Shown: positions 11,580 to 23,310 of the stretch, piece after piece
How positions within the stretch are numbered: position 1 is the first letter of the stretch
Layout: every line of letters starts with the position of its first letter
Assembly: GCA_002197995.1 (NCBI GenBank)
Contig: NGZR01000006.1
Span: 2,655,001-2,719,000, forward strand
Direction of reading: 5' to 3'
Length of the DNA stretch: 64,000 nt
Origin: Gaeumannomyces sp. JS-464
Lineage: Eukaryota; Ascomycota; Sordariomycetes; Magnaporthales; Magnaporthaceae
Notes under the pieces: model-generated
Databases searched by the model: none
What the model saw: only the letters and a program-made list of their open reading frames with translations
What the model was told of the DNA's origin: nothing
Position numbers and translations under genes: made by a program

Positions 11580-12408
11580 GTGGCAGCGGCGCAGTCGCCG
11601 TACACCAAGGTAACGCACTCTGCAACCTACCCCGCCTTTGGCCCGGCCCGACCCGCCCTCTCCCCCGCCGGCAGGGTGGTGGCGACCACAAGCGCAACCG
11701 GCGGCATCGGGAGCGCCGCGTCTTCGCCGACGCCGCCGCCGCGCACAGCGGCGTCGACGTCTTGGTCCACGCGGCCGGCGTTTTGGCGCCCGTGGCGCCG
11801 CTGCTCGACGCCGGCCTGGCCGCGTTCCTCGACGGGTACGAGACGACGGTCGTCGGGACGCCGGCGCTGGCGCGGGCCCTGGTGCTCGGCGGCGGCGAGG
11901 GGAGGGAGACGACGTTCGTCAGCCTCACCACGGCCGGCATCCTCTTTCCGCCCTCCCCCCGGCATGGGCGCCTACGTCAGCTCCAAGGTGGCGGCTGTCA
12001 GGCTGCTGCAGACCTTTGGCGCCGAGAACCCGCACGTCCGTGTCCACCACGTCCACCCGGGCGACCTCGACGCGGCCATGTCCGCCGAGCCGGCCAAGAC
12101 CACCAAGCTGCCGTTTGGTTTTGACAACGGCAAGCCCCTCTCTTTTGACCTTGACGTTATCGATAAGGCGCTTACAAATTTGCACCCCTCCCCAGTATCT
12201 CTCCCCCCAATTTCTTGGTCTGGGTTGTTTCGCCCGAGGCCAAGATCCTCAATGGCAAGCTCGTCTTCGCCACCTAGGATATCGACGAGCTCAAAAGCCG
12301 CGTGAAGGAGACCGCCGGCGCCTCACCCTTGGCCGGCAAGCTGTGGGCGAGCTTCTCGGGCTTCCCGCGCTACCTGGGCGGTCATGCTCTGGGGGATAGT
12401 AGGAGGTG
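11580..12408 (+). pseudogene. Short-chain dehydrogenase/reductase, degenerate
   Basis: An NAD(P)-dependent oxidoreductase of the SDR family. The N-terminal strand ends with a cofactor-loop-like TGGIG (about 11690-11715). The core continues in another frame with VDVLVHAAGVLAPVAPLLDA (NNAG region) and a serine strand. The catalytic YVSSK is at about 11970-11985, then VHPGDLDAAM. A C-terminal block with VVSPEAKILNGKLVFAT is near 12220-12280. Lesions: the expected start is GTG in an ACCGTGGC context at 11580, roughly 55 residues are missing between the cofactor loop and the VHAAG strand, there are at least two frame changes, and a TAG near 12279 stands where a tryptophan codon is expected. Its position next to AflR-like regulators suggests a former secondary-metabolism tailoring enzyme. 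Confidence 0.75.
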
Positions 12409-12600
12409 AAATCGGGATGATGGGAACTGAGGCTTGGCTTATCAATTCACCGACGTTAATACCACATTGCAGCTTGCTAATTAGATGGCATCCAGGGGTA
12501 CAATATTAAACAGGAGGATCATTGGTTGCCCTTTATTATTTCTTTCTCCGGAGTCTAAATCACAATGGACGGGAAAACGTACCTTACAGCAACCAATCAA

Positions 12601-13719
12601 TCATCGGACTAGTCTACCAGCAGCTTCTTCAGTGATGGAATGCAGCTTGGAGCGGAGCAGAACCGTGATCGGCTCTACCAATGCTCGCCTCGCCTCCTCT
12701 CCCGCTCCTCCCTCGTCCTGCACGTATCTCTGCGTGAACCGCAGGATGACCTTGGCTATCTTGGCCAGGCCATCGAGTTCGCCTCGGTCCGGGTGGTCGT
12801 TCGAGAAAGTCGGCAGCGGCATCGACCAGGGGAGAGGGCAATGGGGGCTGGACGGCGTCAGCGGCCAGGCAAAGGATGGCAATACCTGGTCAGGGGCTTT
12901 CTGGTGGTCGGGGCCGGCGGCGTGGAGGTGCTGTTGCTGTTGCTGGTGTTGCCGGACCGCAGCGTCCATTAGCGCGATGCATGCCGTCGCCACGAGCAGA
13001 GCCACGGCCGCCTGCTCGGAGCAGGGGCAAACCAGGATGGTCAGCAGCCGCTGGCAGACGGCCGTGATCTCGCAGCCGGCCTCGGTCGGCGGGGCTCGGC
13101 AGGCGGCGTTGCAGCCCTGGCCCAGCTGCTGGACGATGGATGCCGCCGTCCGGGCGCAGTCGGCGTGGTCTGCTCTTGTGCTGCGTTCGACGCCCCGAGG
13201 AGGGGTAGAGGTATGGATGGGTGGCGATGACTGCTCTCGAAGCTTTTGGCTAATGCGCTCTTTTCCTGATGGTGTTTGCAAGGCGGGCGTGTTTGTCGGG
13301 CCCGCGCTCAGAGGCATTTGAGGAGAAGCCGGGGCTGATGGATTCGCCTCATTCAGCGACTCCATGGCCCACTCGTAGCTACCCCAGTCGAAATCCCCAA
13401 GGGGAAAGCTGAGGTGGCGGTCGTTGAAGCATGACATGAGGGGAGCTTCTAGCTGTTGCTGCTGTTGTTGCTGCTGATCTCGCTCTTGTCGTTGTTGATA
13501 TCTTTGCCGCAGCCTGTGTGGACGGCCCGGGCGGCGTGCTGGGCTGTACGAGCATGGCTGGCCGAGGTTCGCGCAGCGCGCACATGACGGCTTGCCCTTG
13601 TCGCAACGGATCTTAAATGCCGAGCACAGGTCACACGCGTTTTTGAGCTTCTTCTGCTGAGGCATAATGCTAGATGAATAGGGCGAAGTCTCGAGGCATG
13701 ATTGTGGTGATGGGTCCAT
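12601..13719 (-). CDS. Zn(II)2Cys6 transcription factor, AflR-like
   Basis: A single exon of 372 residues from the ATG at 13719 (a second ATG at 13665 is also possible). The binuclear zinc cluster lies about 30 residues in: KNACDLCSAFKIRCDKGKPS, then CARCANLGQPCSY, giving the six cysteines of a Gal4-type domain, followed by a basic linker and a polyglutamine run. The C-terminal part has the AflR-type regulatory signature: a Cys/His-poor helical region with LLTILVCPCSEQAAVALLVA and a second glutamine run. Such proteins activate fungal polyketide clusters from the nucleus. It is divergent from the gene at 14764. The frame is intact, unlike most neighbours. The frame extends upstream to 13926 without an ATG-supported start, so the 13719 start is preferred. 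Confidence 0.88.
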   Translation of the reverse strand: MDPSPQSCLETSPYSSSIMPQQKKLKNACDLCSAFKIRCDKGKPSCARCANLGQPCSYSPARRPGRPHRLRQRYQQRQERDQQQQQQQQLEAPLMSCFNDRHLSFPLGDFDWGSYEWAMESLNEANPSAPASPQMPLSAGPTNTPALQTPSGKERISQKLREQSSPPIHTSTPPRGVERSTRADHADCARTAASIVQQLGQGCNAACRAPPTEAGCEITAVCQRLLTILVCPCSEQAAVALLVATACIALMDAAVRQHQQQQQHLHAAGPDHQKAPDQVLPSFAWPLTPSSPHCPLPWSMPLPTFSNDHPDRGELDGLAKIAKVILRFTQRYVQDEGGAGEEARRALVEPITVLLRSKLHSITEEAAGRLVR

Positions 13720-14763
13720 GATAATTAGCAGTGGACAGAGTCTTGGCTGGAGCGTTGGGCGAGGAATGAAAGCGACTGGCATTAAGGGCAAGGGTTTCAA
13801 TACTATTAACCGCAAGTTAATTAGTGCTGTCCGTGCGGTTGTTTCCACTCTGCTACGGCCCATGTTAGCCTCTGATCCACCGCACCCATTGCGGTAGGAA
13901 AAAGCTGCCGTGCCGCAGTCCCGCACCCATTCGACGATCAGGCAAGCCGTTTGGCTATGCTTGGTCCCATGCAGTGACCTTGTTTACGCAAGAGTGTGGA
14001 GAGAGTGACGCGAACTCTCCATCAGCAGATAAGCCAAAGGTCACACAAGCCGCCGATAGGGTGTGCCTCGAAGATATTCGCCTTTTGCATCTGCACGTTT
14101 TGTAATATGTCCCAATTCGATCCTTTGGAATCAACCAGTCGGGCGGTTCGACCCCCATGCGCGAGCGATCCTAAAGGTCCCTCCCCCGCACTCCAGAACT
14201 TTCTAAAGGCGGCAAGAGTCACGTACCGTGCAGCTGTCAATCTCACATAAGCGAGTATTCAAGCCGGATGTGGTTAGTGTCCCCCCTTCCTCTTATGCGC
14301 TGATTCTGCGACGATCACCGCCAGCTACGCCGGGCACTCAGCCGAGGAAATCCTGCGAGCCTATCGTCGCGGTGAGGGTTTACGGACCGCCACACCGGTA
14401 GCGGGATAGGGTAAGCACGGTGGGGAAATCGAACGATTCGAGCTGGCCGGGCCAAGGCCATGTATGGGCGGAGCGTAATGTCGTGCCGGTGCGAGGCGCA
14501 GGACTAGGTTGTTTGGTCCAGGGCACACCATCAGTGCTACTCCGGCTTCTCAGTCGGAACTCCGACTACCGGCGTTTTCGCTTCTTTCGGAGCCGAAGAC
14601 ATATCCCACATGACCGACTGGCTATGTGTGGGGGGCATGCAGTGCCCGTAGCGAGAAAGGAGACCAGATCCGGCCATGAGTAATTATCCCATATTCCTCG
14701 GGCTGTAGGTCAGCTTCTCCCTAGACTCGAACTTTTGGCCCTCTGTACGTTCCGACGTCCATT
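13720..14763. promoter_or_regulatory. Shared intergenic region between two divergent AflR-like genes
   Basis: About 1.04 kb separates the start codons at 13719 (minus) and 14764 (plus). No gene was recognised in either strand. The arrangement suggests a bidirectional control region. I did not see a convincing palindrome of the TCG(N5)CGA kind that AflR binds. A search for it is the decisive test. Confidence 0.4.
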
Positions 14764-15768
14764 ATGCCAAGCCTGGGAAGCTCGAACGACACGGGTGACT
14801 TTCTTCTCCAGCTTCAAGATGCCGGCCCGGAACGAGCAGCAGCAGCGACGCCACCGGCGGAATCAGGGGCGACCCACGGCCAACCAGATGCGGAGGTGTC
14901 GTTGGACTGGCTGGACCATGACATGTGGGCCGCCACGGCGCTGGGATTGCTATCACCCGACTTTTCCTCCCTCCACGTGGCGACAGGCCCCCCCTTGGCC
15001 ACGGAAGGGCACGCCGGCCCGCCTGGGGCCCCCGATACCCTGACCTGTAGGAACGCCAACAAGCCCCAGGGGTCCTGCGTCGATATCGCCACAGATATTT
15101 TAAGGTCTATGCGCGGCACCTCGACCCTCTGTCTGATGGCGAGCCACGAGCGCCCCTTTCCGTCGCCGTCACAACGACCGGCTACGACGACGACGACGAC
15201 CGCCACCTCTGTCGACTCGGTGCTCTCGGCGGCGCGGGACGCGGCGCGGCTGGTGCGCGCCCTGCTCGACTGCCCGCCGTGCCGCGCCGGCCCCCAGCTG
15301 CAGCTCCTGCTGACTGTCGCGTTCGCCGAGGTCATCGCCGGCTACCGGCGCGTCATCAGCGCATATCACAACCATACCGGCGGCGGGGAGGAGCTCGAGC
15401 AGCAGGAGCAGCAGCGGCATCTCGCACAAGACGAACTGAGACGTGCGCCTTTGAACATTGGCAGTCATCAGATAGAAGGCGCCATAGAGCCTGTGCTTGT
15501 GGGCCGCGTCGTGGGCTGCAGGCTGCAGGAGCTGGAGGCGGTGATGCGGGAGATTCTAGCACCCGCCTTGGCGGCAGCACGGCCAGAACGAAGCGGCGCA
15601 GAGACTGGGGGCAGCGGCAATGGTGGTAGCAGTCCTGCCTTGTCGGTGCTGCTCCACGAGCTGTACCTCGGGAGGGATTCGTTCCTGGCCGAGCAGCTCG
15701 GCGCGGCCAGACACGAGCTCAAGGTGTTGCTGCATCATGAGACGGGAGACCTTTTATTCGGAACGTGA
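14764..15768 (+). CDS. AflR-domain protein lacking a zinc cluster
   Basis: A single 334-residue frame from ATG 14764 to TGA 15768. The C-terminal 200 residues have the AflR-type regulatory pattern: a helix with CVDIATDILRSM, a Thr-rich spacer, LVRALLDCPPCRAGPQLQLL, AEVIAGYRRVISAY, then IGSHQIEGAIEPVLVGRVVG and a leucine-rich helix LQELEAVMREIL. The matching CPC segment is also present in the neighbour at 12601-13719. No CX2CX6C cluster is visible at the N-terminus, nor in the 750 bp upstream. So it is either a regulator without its own DNA-binding domain, a truncated paralogue, or a gene whose first exon I missed. It is a likely partner or relic of the cluster regulator. Confidence 0.75.
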   Translation: MPSLGSSNDTGDFLLQLQDAGPERAAAATPPAESGATHGQPDAEVSLDWLDHDMWAATALGLLSPDFSSLHVATGPPLATEGHAGPPGAPDTLTCRNANKPQGSCVDIATDILRSMRGTSTLCLMASHERPFPSPSQRPATTTTTTATSVDSVLSAARDAARLVRALLDCPPCRAGPQLQLLLTVAFAEVIAGYRRVISAYHNHTGGGEELEQQEQQRHLAQDELRRAPLNIGSHQIEGAIEPVLVGRVVGCRLQELEAVMREILAPALAAARPERSGAETGGSGNGGSSPALSVLLHELYLGRDSFLAEQLGAARHELKVLLHHETGDLLFGT

Positions 15769-16086
15769 CTTTCCGAGAGCGCATCTCAAAGGTGACCAGG
15801 TCGGTTGGAGTTTTGCACCGGGGCCGGAAGATTTGGCTTTGGGCATGTGTCCAGTCCCACGCCCATTAATGTTGGTGAAAGGAGAGAGGAATGCAGTAGA
15901 TAAGTTTATATTGATTGACAACCTAGCAACAAATGTGCCCGCTCTGGATCTTGGAGTCCCTTCGACTATATACCCGGATGCGCCGGACTGGCAGGGGGGC
16001 CGTCACCGGATAGCTCGGAAGTGCTGCAGCGCTTACCCGATAATCCGCAGCGACGGCGCGCTCCTTCTTCCTCACCCGAGGGCTCG
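15769..16086. other. Short intergenic space between converging genes
   Basis: 318 bp between the stop codons of the AflR-domain gene (plus) and the halogenase (minus). It presumably holds both 3' ends. No other feature was recognised. Confidence 0.4.
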
Positions 16087-18142
<2,056 letters not shown>

Positions 18143-19883
18143 TGTCACGGAGTTGGGCAGGGGAAGATCTTCAAGGGCCTTTGTGGGTGGGCTTGCGATG
18201 ATACCTTTTAAGCTAATTATTGGACAATTACTCGGAAGGGGATGCGGACTTGGAGTAATTATAGTAGATGCTCCTCAAGGAGGGATAACAAGAGGGCATT
18301 AATCATACGTTCCCAGTCCTTCACCCTCCCTTCAGCGAAGGTCGACTTGAAGCCGGCGGTCGGACTGGGATCACATCTCTCGGCAGAACATATCGGGAGG
18401 TTTTCGGCACATTTTCTGGAGTAATTATTCGGGTTTCCAGCCCGGAGCGTTGAACGGAATCCGAGCCCCTGACAACCTAATGTGGGCAAAAGTATCACGT
18501 CAGCAAATTAGCTCCTAGCAGTGGTGGGCTGGCCTGCTTGCTAATGGGGTAGGGCTCCTTTCTTTGTGGGTCCCGCCGGAGGGGTTAAAAAGAGAGAGAG
18601 AAAAATAAAATGCGGCACGATTGGTCAAAAAACTCCGGCGCAGAAGGAAGGTCGTCAAGTTCCTACTGAATCTCCCGAAACAACGCCTGGAAGCAGGATC
18701 TGGCCGGGCGAGCTGGGATGCTTGGTGGCTGCTGTGGTGGCCCGATTGGATGGCGTGGCGCGCGCCTTTGGCTGGTGGAGCGGGGACACCATCGCTGTCA
18801 TGTGTGTGGCGCTGAATTGCCGGTTTAGGCAAGAGTGCCACCACCTTAGCCAACCAGCGGCGGGAGGGAGTGGCACCCTTGTGCCCTTGCGGCGTCCTCC
18901 CGCCGCTGACTGGTACCTAGAAAAGAAGAAAGATTGAGGCCAGCATGGGCGCGCGCAGCCCAGGAAAGGGGAGGCGGTGTCGCCAGTGCGATGTCGACAC
19001 GTGCTTGCCAACTTGTCGCAGCAGACTGACTAGCGATTTCCCGACCAGTTGTGCGTGCACCATCCATTGTCGTGCGTTGACCTCTAGAGGTACTCAGCGT
19101 CCCACCTGGCCAGCCGCCAGCGACAGGAAAATTTGGCGTGTGCATCGAGAAATCTAGGTGGGAGACACCAACGAGCCAGCGGCAGGAGCGGCCTGCTTGT
19201 GGGGGCCTAAAACGCCGCCGCCATTGGAAGGAGAAGGGGGCGTGGGGGGTGACGGCAGGAAGCCCCTTTCTGTTCCTCGGTCTACCAAAAAGACTAGCGC
19301 ACAGTATGCCGACAGGACACAGGGCTGATGCTTGTTGTTGACATGCGTTCAATCCCTGCAACTGCCGGCAGATGGAGAAATGGGGGTCGCCCGGCGGCAC
19401 TACCTCAGCCGCCCTTGCGAACCTTAAAACATTGACGTCCGTTACCCAGTGTGGTAGTAGCCGTAGTATGTAGACGCGGAAGTTCCTTGCCGCCGCGGCG
19501 CATTGACCTGCGGAGAGGGAACCGAGTCAACTGACCGCCCCAACGAGGGCGCATCCACAGGCGCCGAGGTGGGATTGGAGTCAGTGACCGGCCTGCGAAA
19601 TTCAGGGAGGTGAGCCATTAATTTAAAGCAGCGCCGCCTTGGAAGCAAAGTCAAGTCAAGCTGCGCGCGGCCTGCATGCAAAGAGATGACCGGTTCATCC
19701 AGTAGCTAGGATGCGCCTGCAGCACGGGTTGGAAAATGCCAAGGTAGGAGGGCGGTTTGGCTGAGGAGGGCACGTATATAATCCAGCACACGCCGCCATC
19801 CTTCCAAGAGTTCGATGCTCCGGCCACCCACCGACCGTGCCTTCAACTCCCTTTGTCGCAAGCAACCAGGCCTGTTCTTCACC
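18143..19883. other. Intergenic, no gene seen (1.7 kb)
   Basis: Both strands have only short overlapping frames with arginine/proline-biased translations, typical of non-coding GC-rich sequence. It lies between the divergent halogenase (minus) and hydrolase (plus) starts and presumably contains both promoters. A TATA-like GTATATAA occurs at 19773-19780, about 105 bp before the hydrolase start. Confidence 0.45.
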
Positions 19884-20988
19884 ATGCGTCTCTCTCAGTC
19901 GTGGCAGCCCTTGGCTGTGGCTCTTGCCGCGGCGACTGCTCCCGTCCTCGGCCAGGTTTACGGCACTTACTCCTCCAACGCTATGGCTGGCAACGCCAAC
20001 TCGACCGACCCGGCTCTGATGGGGAACCACTACAACCACTGGGTCCTCGTTTCCAGGAACGAGACGTCGAGGAAGACATCGTGGGACCTCACGCGGTCTG
20101 CCCGGCTGCCCACACCCAACCCAAAAACGATCCCTATGTTTGGCCGACGCGAATCTGCCATTATTGAGCCATCCCGCAGCGCCTTTATCATCGTCGACAT
20201 GCAAAACTTCTTCCTGCACCCAAATATGACCCCTTCCGCTCGCTGGGCCGCGCCGCCGTCGGCCCCACCATCAACATGATCCGGGCTTTCCGCGAGAACG
20301 GATGAAGATCCTCTGGACAAACTGGGGATTTGATGAATACGACTTGATAATCTCACCCCCAGCCGATTTGGATGGCTTCAGTGACGACCATCGCGGGCCA
20401 CGAGCTTCTGCTCCGACATGGGCTCCATGACGGACGCGGACGGGAAAGACGGTGCAGCTGGGGAAGAAGCTGTGTCGTGGGGCCTGGAACGCGAGGCCGT
20501 ACGGGGACCTGGACGCCGAGATGGTGCACGGCATCGAGAAGGGGACGGATCTGTACTTCAACAAGAGTAAGCAGAGGCGCATCCCCGCATTTTTTTTGGC
20601 CGCCCTTCCAACCATGGCTGCTGACCTTTGTCGTCCAGATCGAATCTCGGGTCTCTGGGCGCCCAGACGCCGCTCGGCTGTACCTGCAGGAGAGCGGCTC
20701 ATCGACGCTGTTCATCGGCGGCGTCAACAGCGACCAGTGCGTCTGGGGCACACTTTTGGACGGCTACTACAGAGGCTTCGACATGATTTATGTGCCCGAC
20801 TGCGCCGCCACCATCAGCCCGTGGTATGCCGAGCAAATGGTTAGGTATGTCGAGTCCGAGGGCGCCGCACAGCTAAAAGAGCAGCTCCAACTGCCGACCG
20901 GTCACTGACAAGGAGCAGGTACAACGCGAATTTAAATGGCTTCCTAGCCAACAGCACAGATATTATAGCTGCTCTGGGAAAGAAATAG
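19884..20988 (+). pseudogene. Secreted isochorismatase-like cysteine hydrolase, frameshifted
   Basis: The start at 19884 (ACCATGCG context) gives a signal peptide, MRLSQSWQPLAVALAAATAP, then a mature domain with the isochorismatase strand AFIIVDMQNFFLHP (catalytic Asp). Later come ILWTNWGFDEYDL (about 20310-20350), GAWNARPYGDLDAEMVHG, and GGVNSDQCVWGTLLDGYYRG with the nucleophilic Cys (about 20715-20780). Two introns are supported: about 20567-20638 and 20845-20918 (74 bp). The last exon ends GFLANSTDIIAALGKK at 20988. At least five single-base frame changes occur (near 20235, 20303, 20390, 20450 and twice around 20660-20680), mostly in short G or A runs. Family members hydrolyse isochorismate-like or amide substrates. 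The true substrate here is unknown. Confidence 0.82.
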
Positions 20989-22614
20989 TCGTCTCAGTGG
21001 CCGTCAGTAGCCCGGCGACAGCAGCGTCATGGCTCCGTGGAGGCGCATTGCGGATCTAGACGGACCGCACGGCCTCGAATGGAAACATGTGCGGGTAGGG
21101 CGCTCGCACGCTTTCCATTTCCGTCATGGACCAGCGGGGACGGCGCCCGTGGTCGGCGCTTGGGGAAAAGTAGCGATTGCGCCATGCGACGTTGTGTATA
21201 AGTAGAATGGGGCAGTTGGTGTCTGGGTGGCAGAACGCTGGGGGACGGGCGAGGCGCGACGTCGGGTGGGAGGCCAGTCAACCAAAAAAATCGGCGCGGT
21301 CGCGCCGCCGTTTTGGCCAACGCTTTCTAGACGAGTAATTCTGCGCGCCACGAGGGCGGCCGCCAATGCAGAGAATCCAAGTGTAAAGCGCACCAAGCGG
21401 GAATGCGACAAAACCCATTCGAGGAGCAAAAAGCGCGACGAAGTACGGAGAAAGGCGAGGACAAAAGGAGAAGGGCGTGCTGCCCAATTGGGTGCCTGCA
21501 AGTGCGCGTCCCGAGCAATGCCTCTCTGGTGGAAACTTGTCGCGCACTGGCTAACACGCCGCCCGTCCAATAGGATGTAGATAATGCCACTTGAGCGGGG
21601 TGAGATGTGGGGTGTCGACAGCGGGGCAAAAGCTGCGAGTGAGGGCGGACGTGCTGTCGACAAAAAGGACCCAACGCTTGACGATGCGATCGCGAACTGT
21701 TGATTGCAAATCACGCCAGTGTCGAATTAAAATGTGTGCGCTACAGGGTATCTAGTGTTGCCGAGGTGTAGAAGTATAACCGCCCAAGTTGATGATTACC
21801 CGTCCAAATGCATGACCGTTCAACCCCACAACCCGAAAGAGAGAAAGAAAAAAAGAAGAAAAAAACACTTGTTGCCTAGCCTGACGATTGTTGCCTCGCC
21901 TGATTTGTTGCCTTGATGATAGGGAAGGGGTTGATGGGGAGGCCATCGTGCGGGGGCGGCGGCCCGAGCCGCCTAGAAGGCAGATGACAGGACGTCGCCA
22001 ATGGTGCAGTCACCGATGTCCGCGAGGCTGTTCAGAAGATCAGAGACGAACTCGCCGTCGAAACCAAAAGAGGCGTGGGCGCCAACGTCGAAGCTGGCGT
22101 CACCGAGGCTGACGTGGAAGCTACCGTCACCGAAGCCGGTGACGGCGTCGTCGAAGCCCTCGGCTCGGCATCATCGCCTTCGAGTCAACCTCACTTTAGC
22201 GGCTCGAACTCTTCTCTCGGGCTCGGCCTCCTCCTCGGGCTCGAGTTCCCTCCTCCGCTGGTCGGCCGTCTCCGTGCCGGCAAGGCTGGTCTCGTCATCG
22301 GCGTAACCGGCCGGCCGCAGTGTTGCCGTCGTCGTAAAGTCCGACCATCTCTTGGTTGCCCGTCGCGTCTCGTTTTCGCGTGCTCACAGAGACGCCGGCA
22401 GCGGACCTGGACGATGCTCTGCCCGTCCTGCGCCGCCCGGCTCTCTGGAGGGAGCAACGGAGCCTTGGGGCCTGGCGGCGTCTGGCGGCGCTGGCGCCGG
22501 CGCCGCGTGCTGGGGGCGCGCGCAGGCGCCACTGTCAGCCCTGGGAGCGACGTTGCGCGGCGTTGAGGAGTGCCAGCGACGGGAGGCCGCGGGCGGTCGC
22601 GCGCAATGGAGGCC
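20989..22614. other. Intergenic with one weak plus-strand coding trace
   Basis: No gene is firmly supported. From about 21990 the plus strand reads an acidic helical stretch (VREAVQKIRDELAVETKRGV, then repeated VEA/VTEA), which continues open to 22566 but turns into arginine-rich sequence. It may be the remnant of a small gene. An A/G-rich tract lies at 21837-21870. Confidence 0.3.
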
Positions 22615-23310
22615 TCAGGGGCGGCGGGGTCGGGTCGGGGCGGCTGCGCGTCGGGGCTGGTTGCGTGACGGCGCCAGGGGGCGCTTGCGGTTGCCACCAG
22701 TTCTGTGGGCGACTGCCGGCAGTTGGGAGCGGGTGTTGGGCTGTGGGACGGCAGTCGAGGCAGGATGGGAGGGCGGCGCTGAAGCGGTCTCGGCGGGACG
22801 GGGACGGCCCGAACCTGTGCCTTGGTGCGGAGCGGTGGCGGCGGGAGCCTGGAGGTCGTCCAGGTACCAGCCCACAACGGGGTCGGTGTTCATCTTGATG
22901 ATGGCATCCTCGAGCTCGGACTGCGCATCGGTGATCCTCTGTGTCATCATTGCCATCTTGCTCTTCCGGATAATGCGGTGCACCTCGTCGATCGTGATCA
23001 GGTCGCGGCGCTTCAAAAGAACCTTGCAATCGAGGGTCTTGATCGCTTCGGCGAGCAGCATCCACATGGCCCTCTGTTTCTTCTGCAAAGACAACCGCAA
23101 GAGCTTGAGCCTGTTGACAGCACGGAACACCGGCCGGCTCTGGATCAGGAGCTTTTCTGCCTCGAGGCAGTACCGATAACCCAACCGAATGCCACTGTAC
23201 AGGGCTTTGCGCTTCGAATCTCTGCCTATCAGTTCATCGGCAAAGAAAGCAATTATCCTTGAGGCCAGGATAATCACTGAGACGATGGCCAGAGGCTCCA
23301 GCCCGGGCAT
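22615..23310 (-). CDS. Unknown protein with N-terminal membrane segment
   Basis: Minus-strand frame of 231 residues from ATG 23310. An upstream in-frame start at 23394 would add 28 residues, partly hydrophobic. Residues about 5-25 (LEPLAIVSVIILASRIIAFF) form a likely membrane helix. Then comes a basic, charged helical domain with LIQSRPVFRAVNRLKLLRLS, KTLDCKVLLKRRDLI and DAQSELEDAIIKMNTD. The last 60 residues are Pro/Arg/Ala-rich and may be out of frame or disordered. The membrane-plus-helical layout loosely recalls fungal signalling or incompatibility proteins, but I do not recognise the family. Confidence 0.5.
   Translation of the reverse strand: MPGLEPLAIVSVIILASRIIAFFADELIGRDSKRKALYSGIRLGYRYCLEAEKLLIQSRPVFRAVNRLKLLRLSLQKKQRAMWMLLAEAIKTLDCKVLLKRRDLITIDEVHRIIRKSKMAMMTQRITDAQSELEDAIIKMNTDPVVGWYLDDLQAPAATAPHQGTGSGRPRPAETASAPPSHPASTAVPQPNTRSQLPAVAHRTGGNRKRPLAPSRNQPRRAAAPTRPRRP

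Noticed and set aside
12485..13321. 278-codon plus-strand frame
   Set aside because: Lies entirely antisense to the Zn2Cys6 regulator, whose zinc cluster makes the minus strand the real one.
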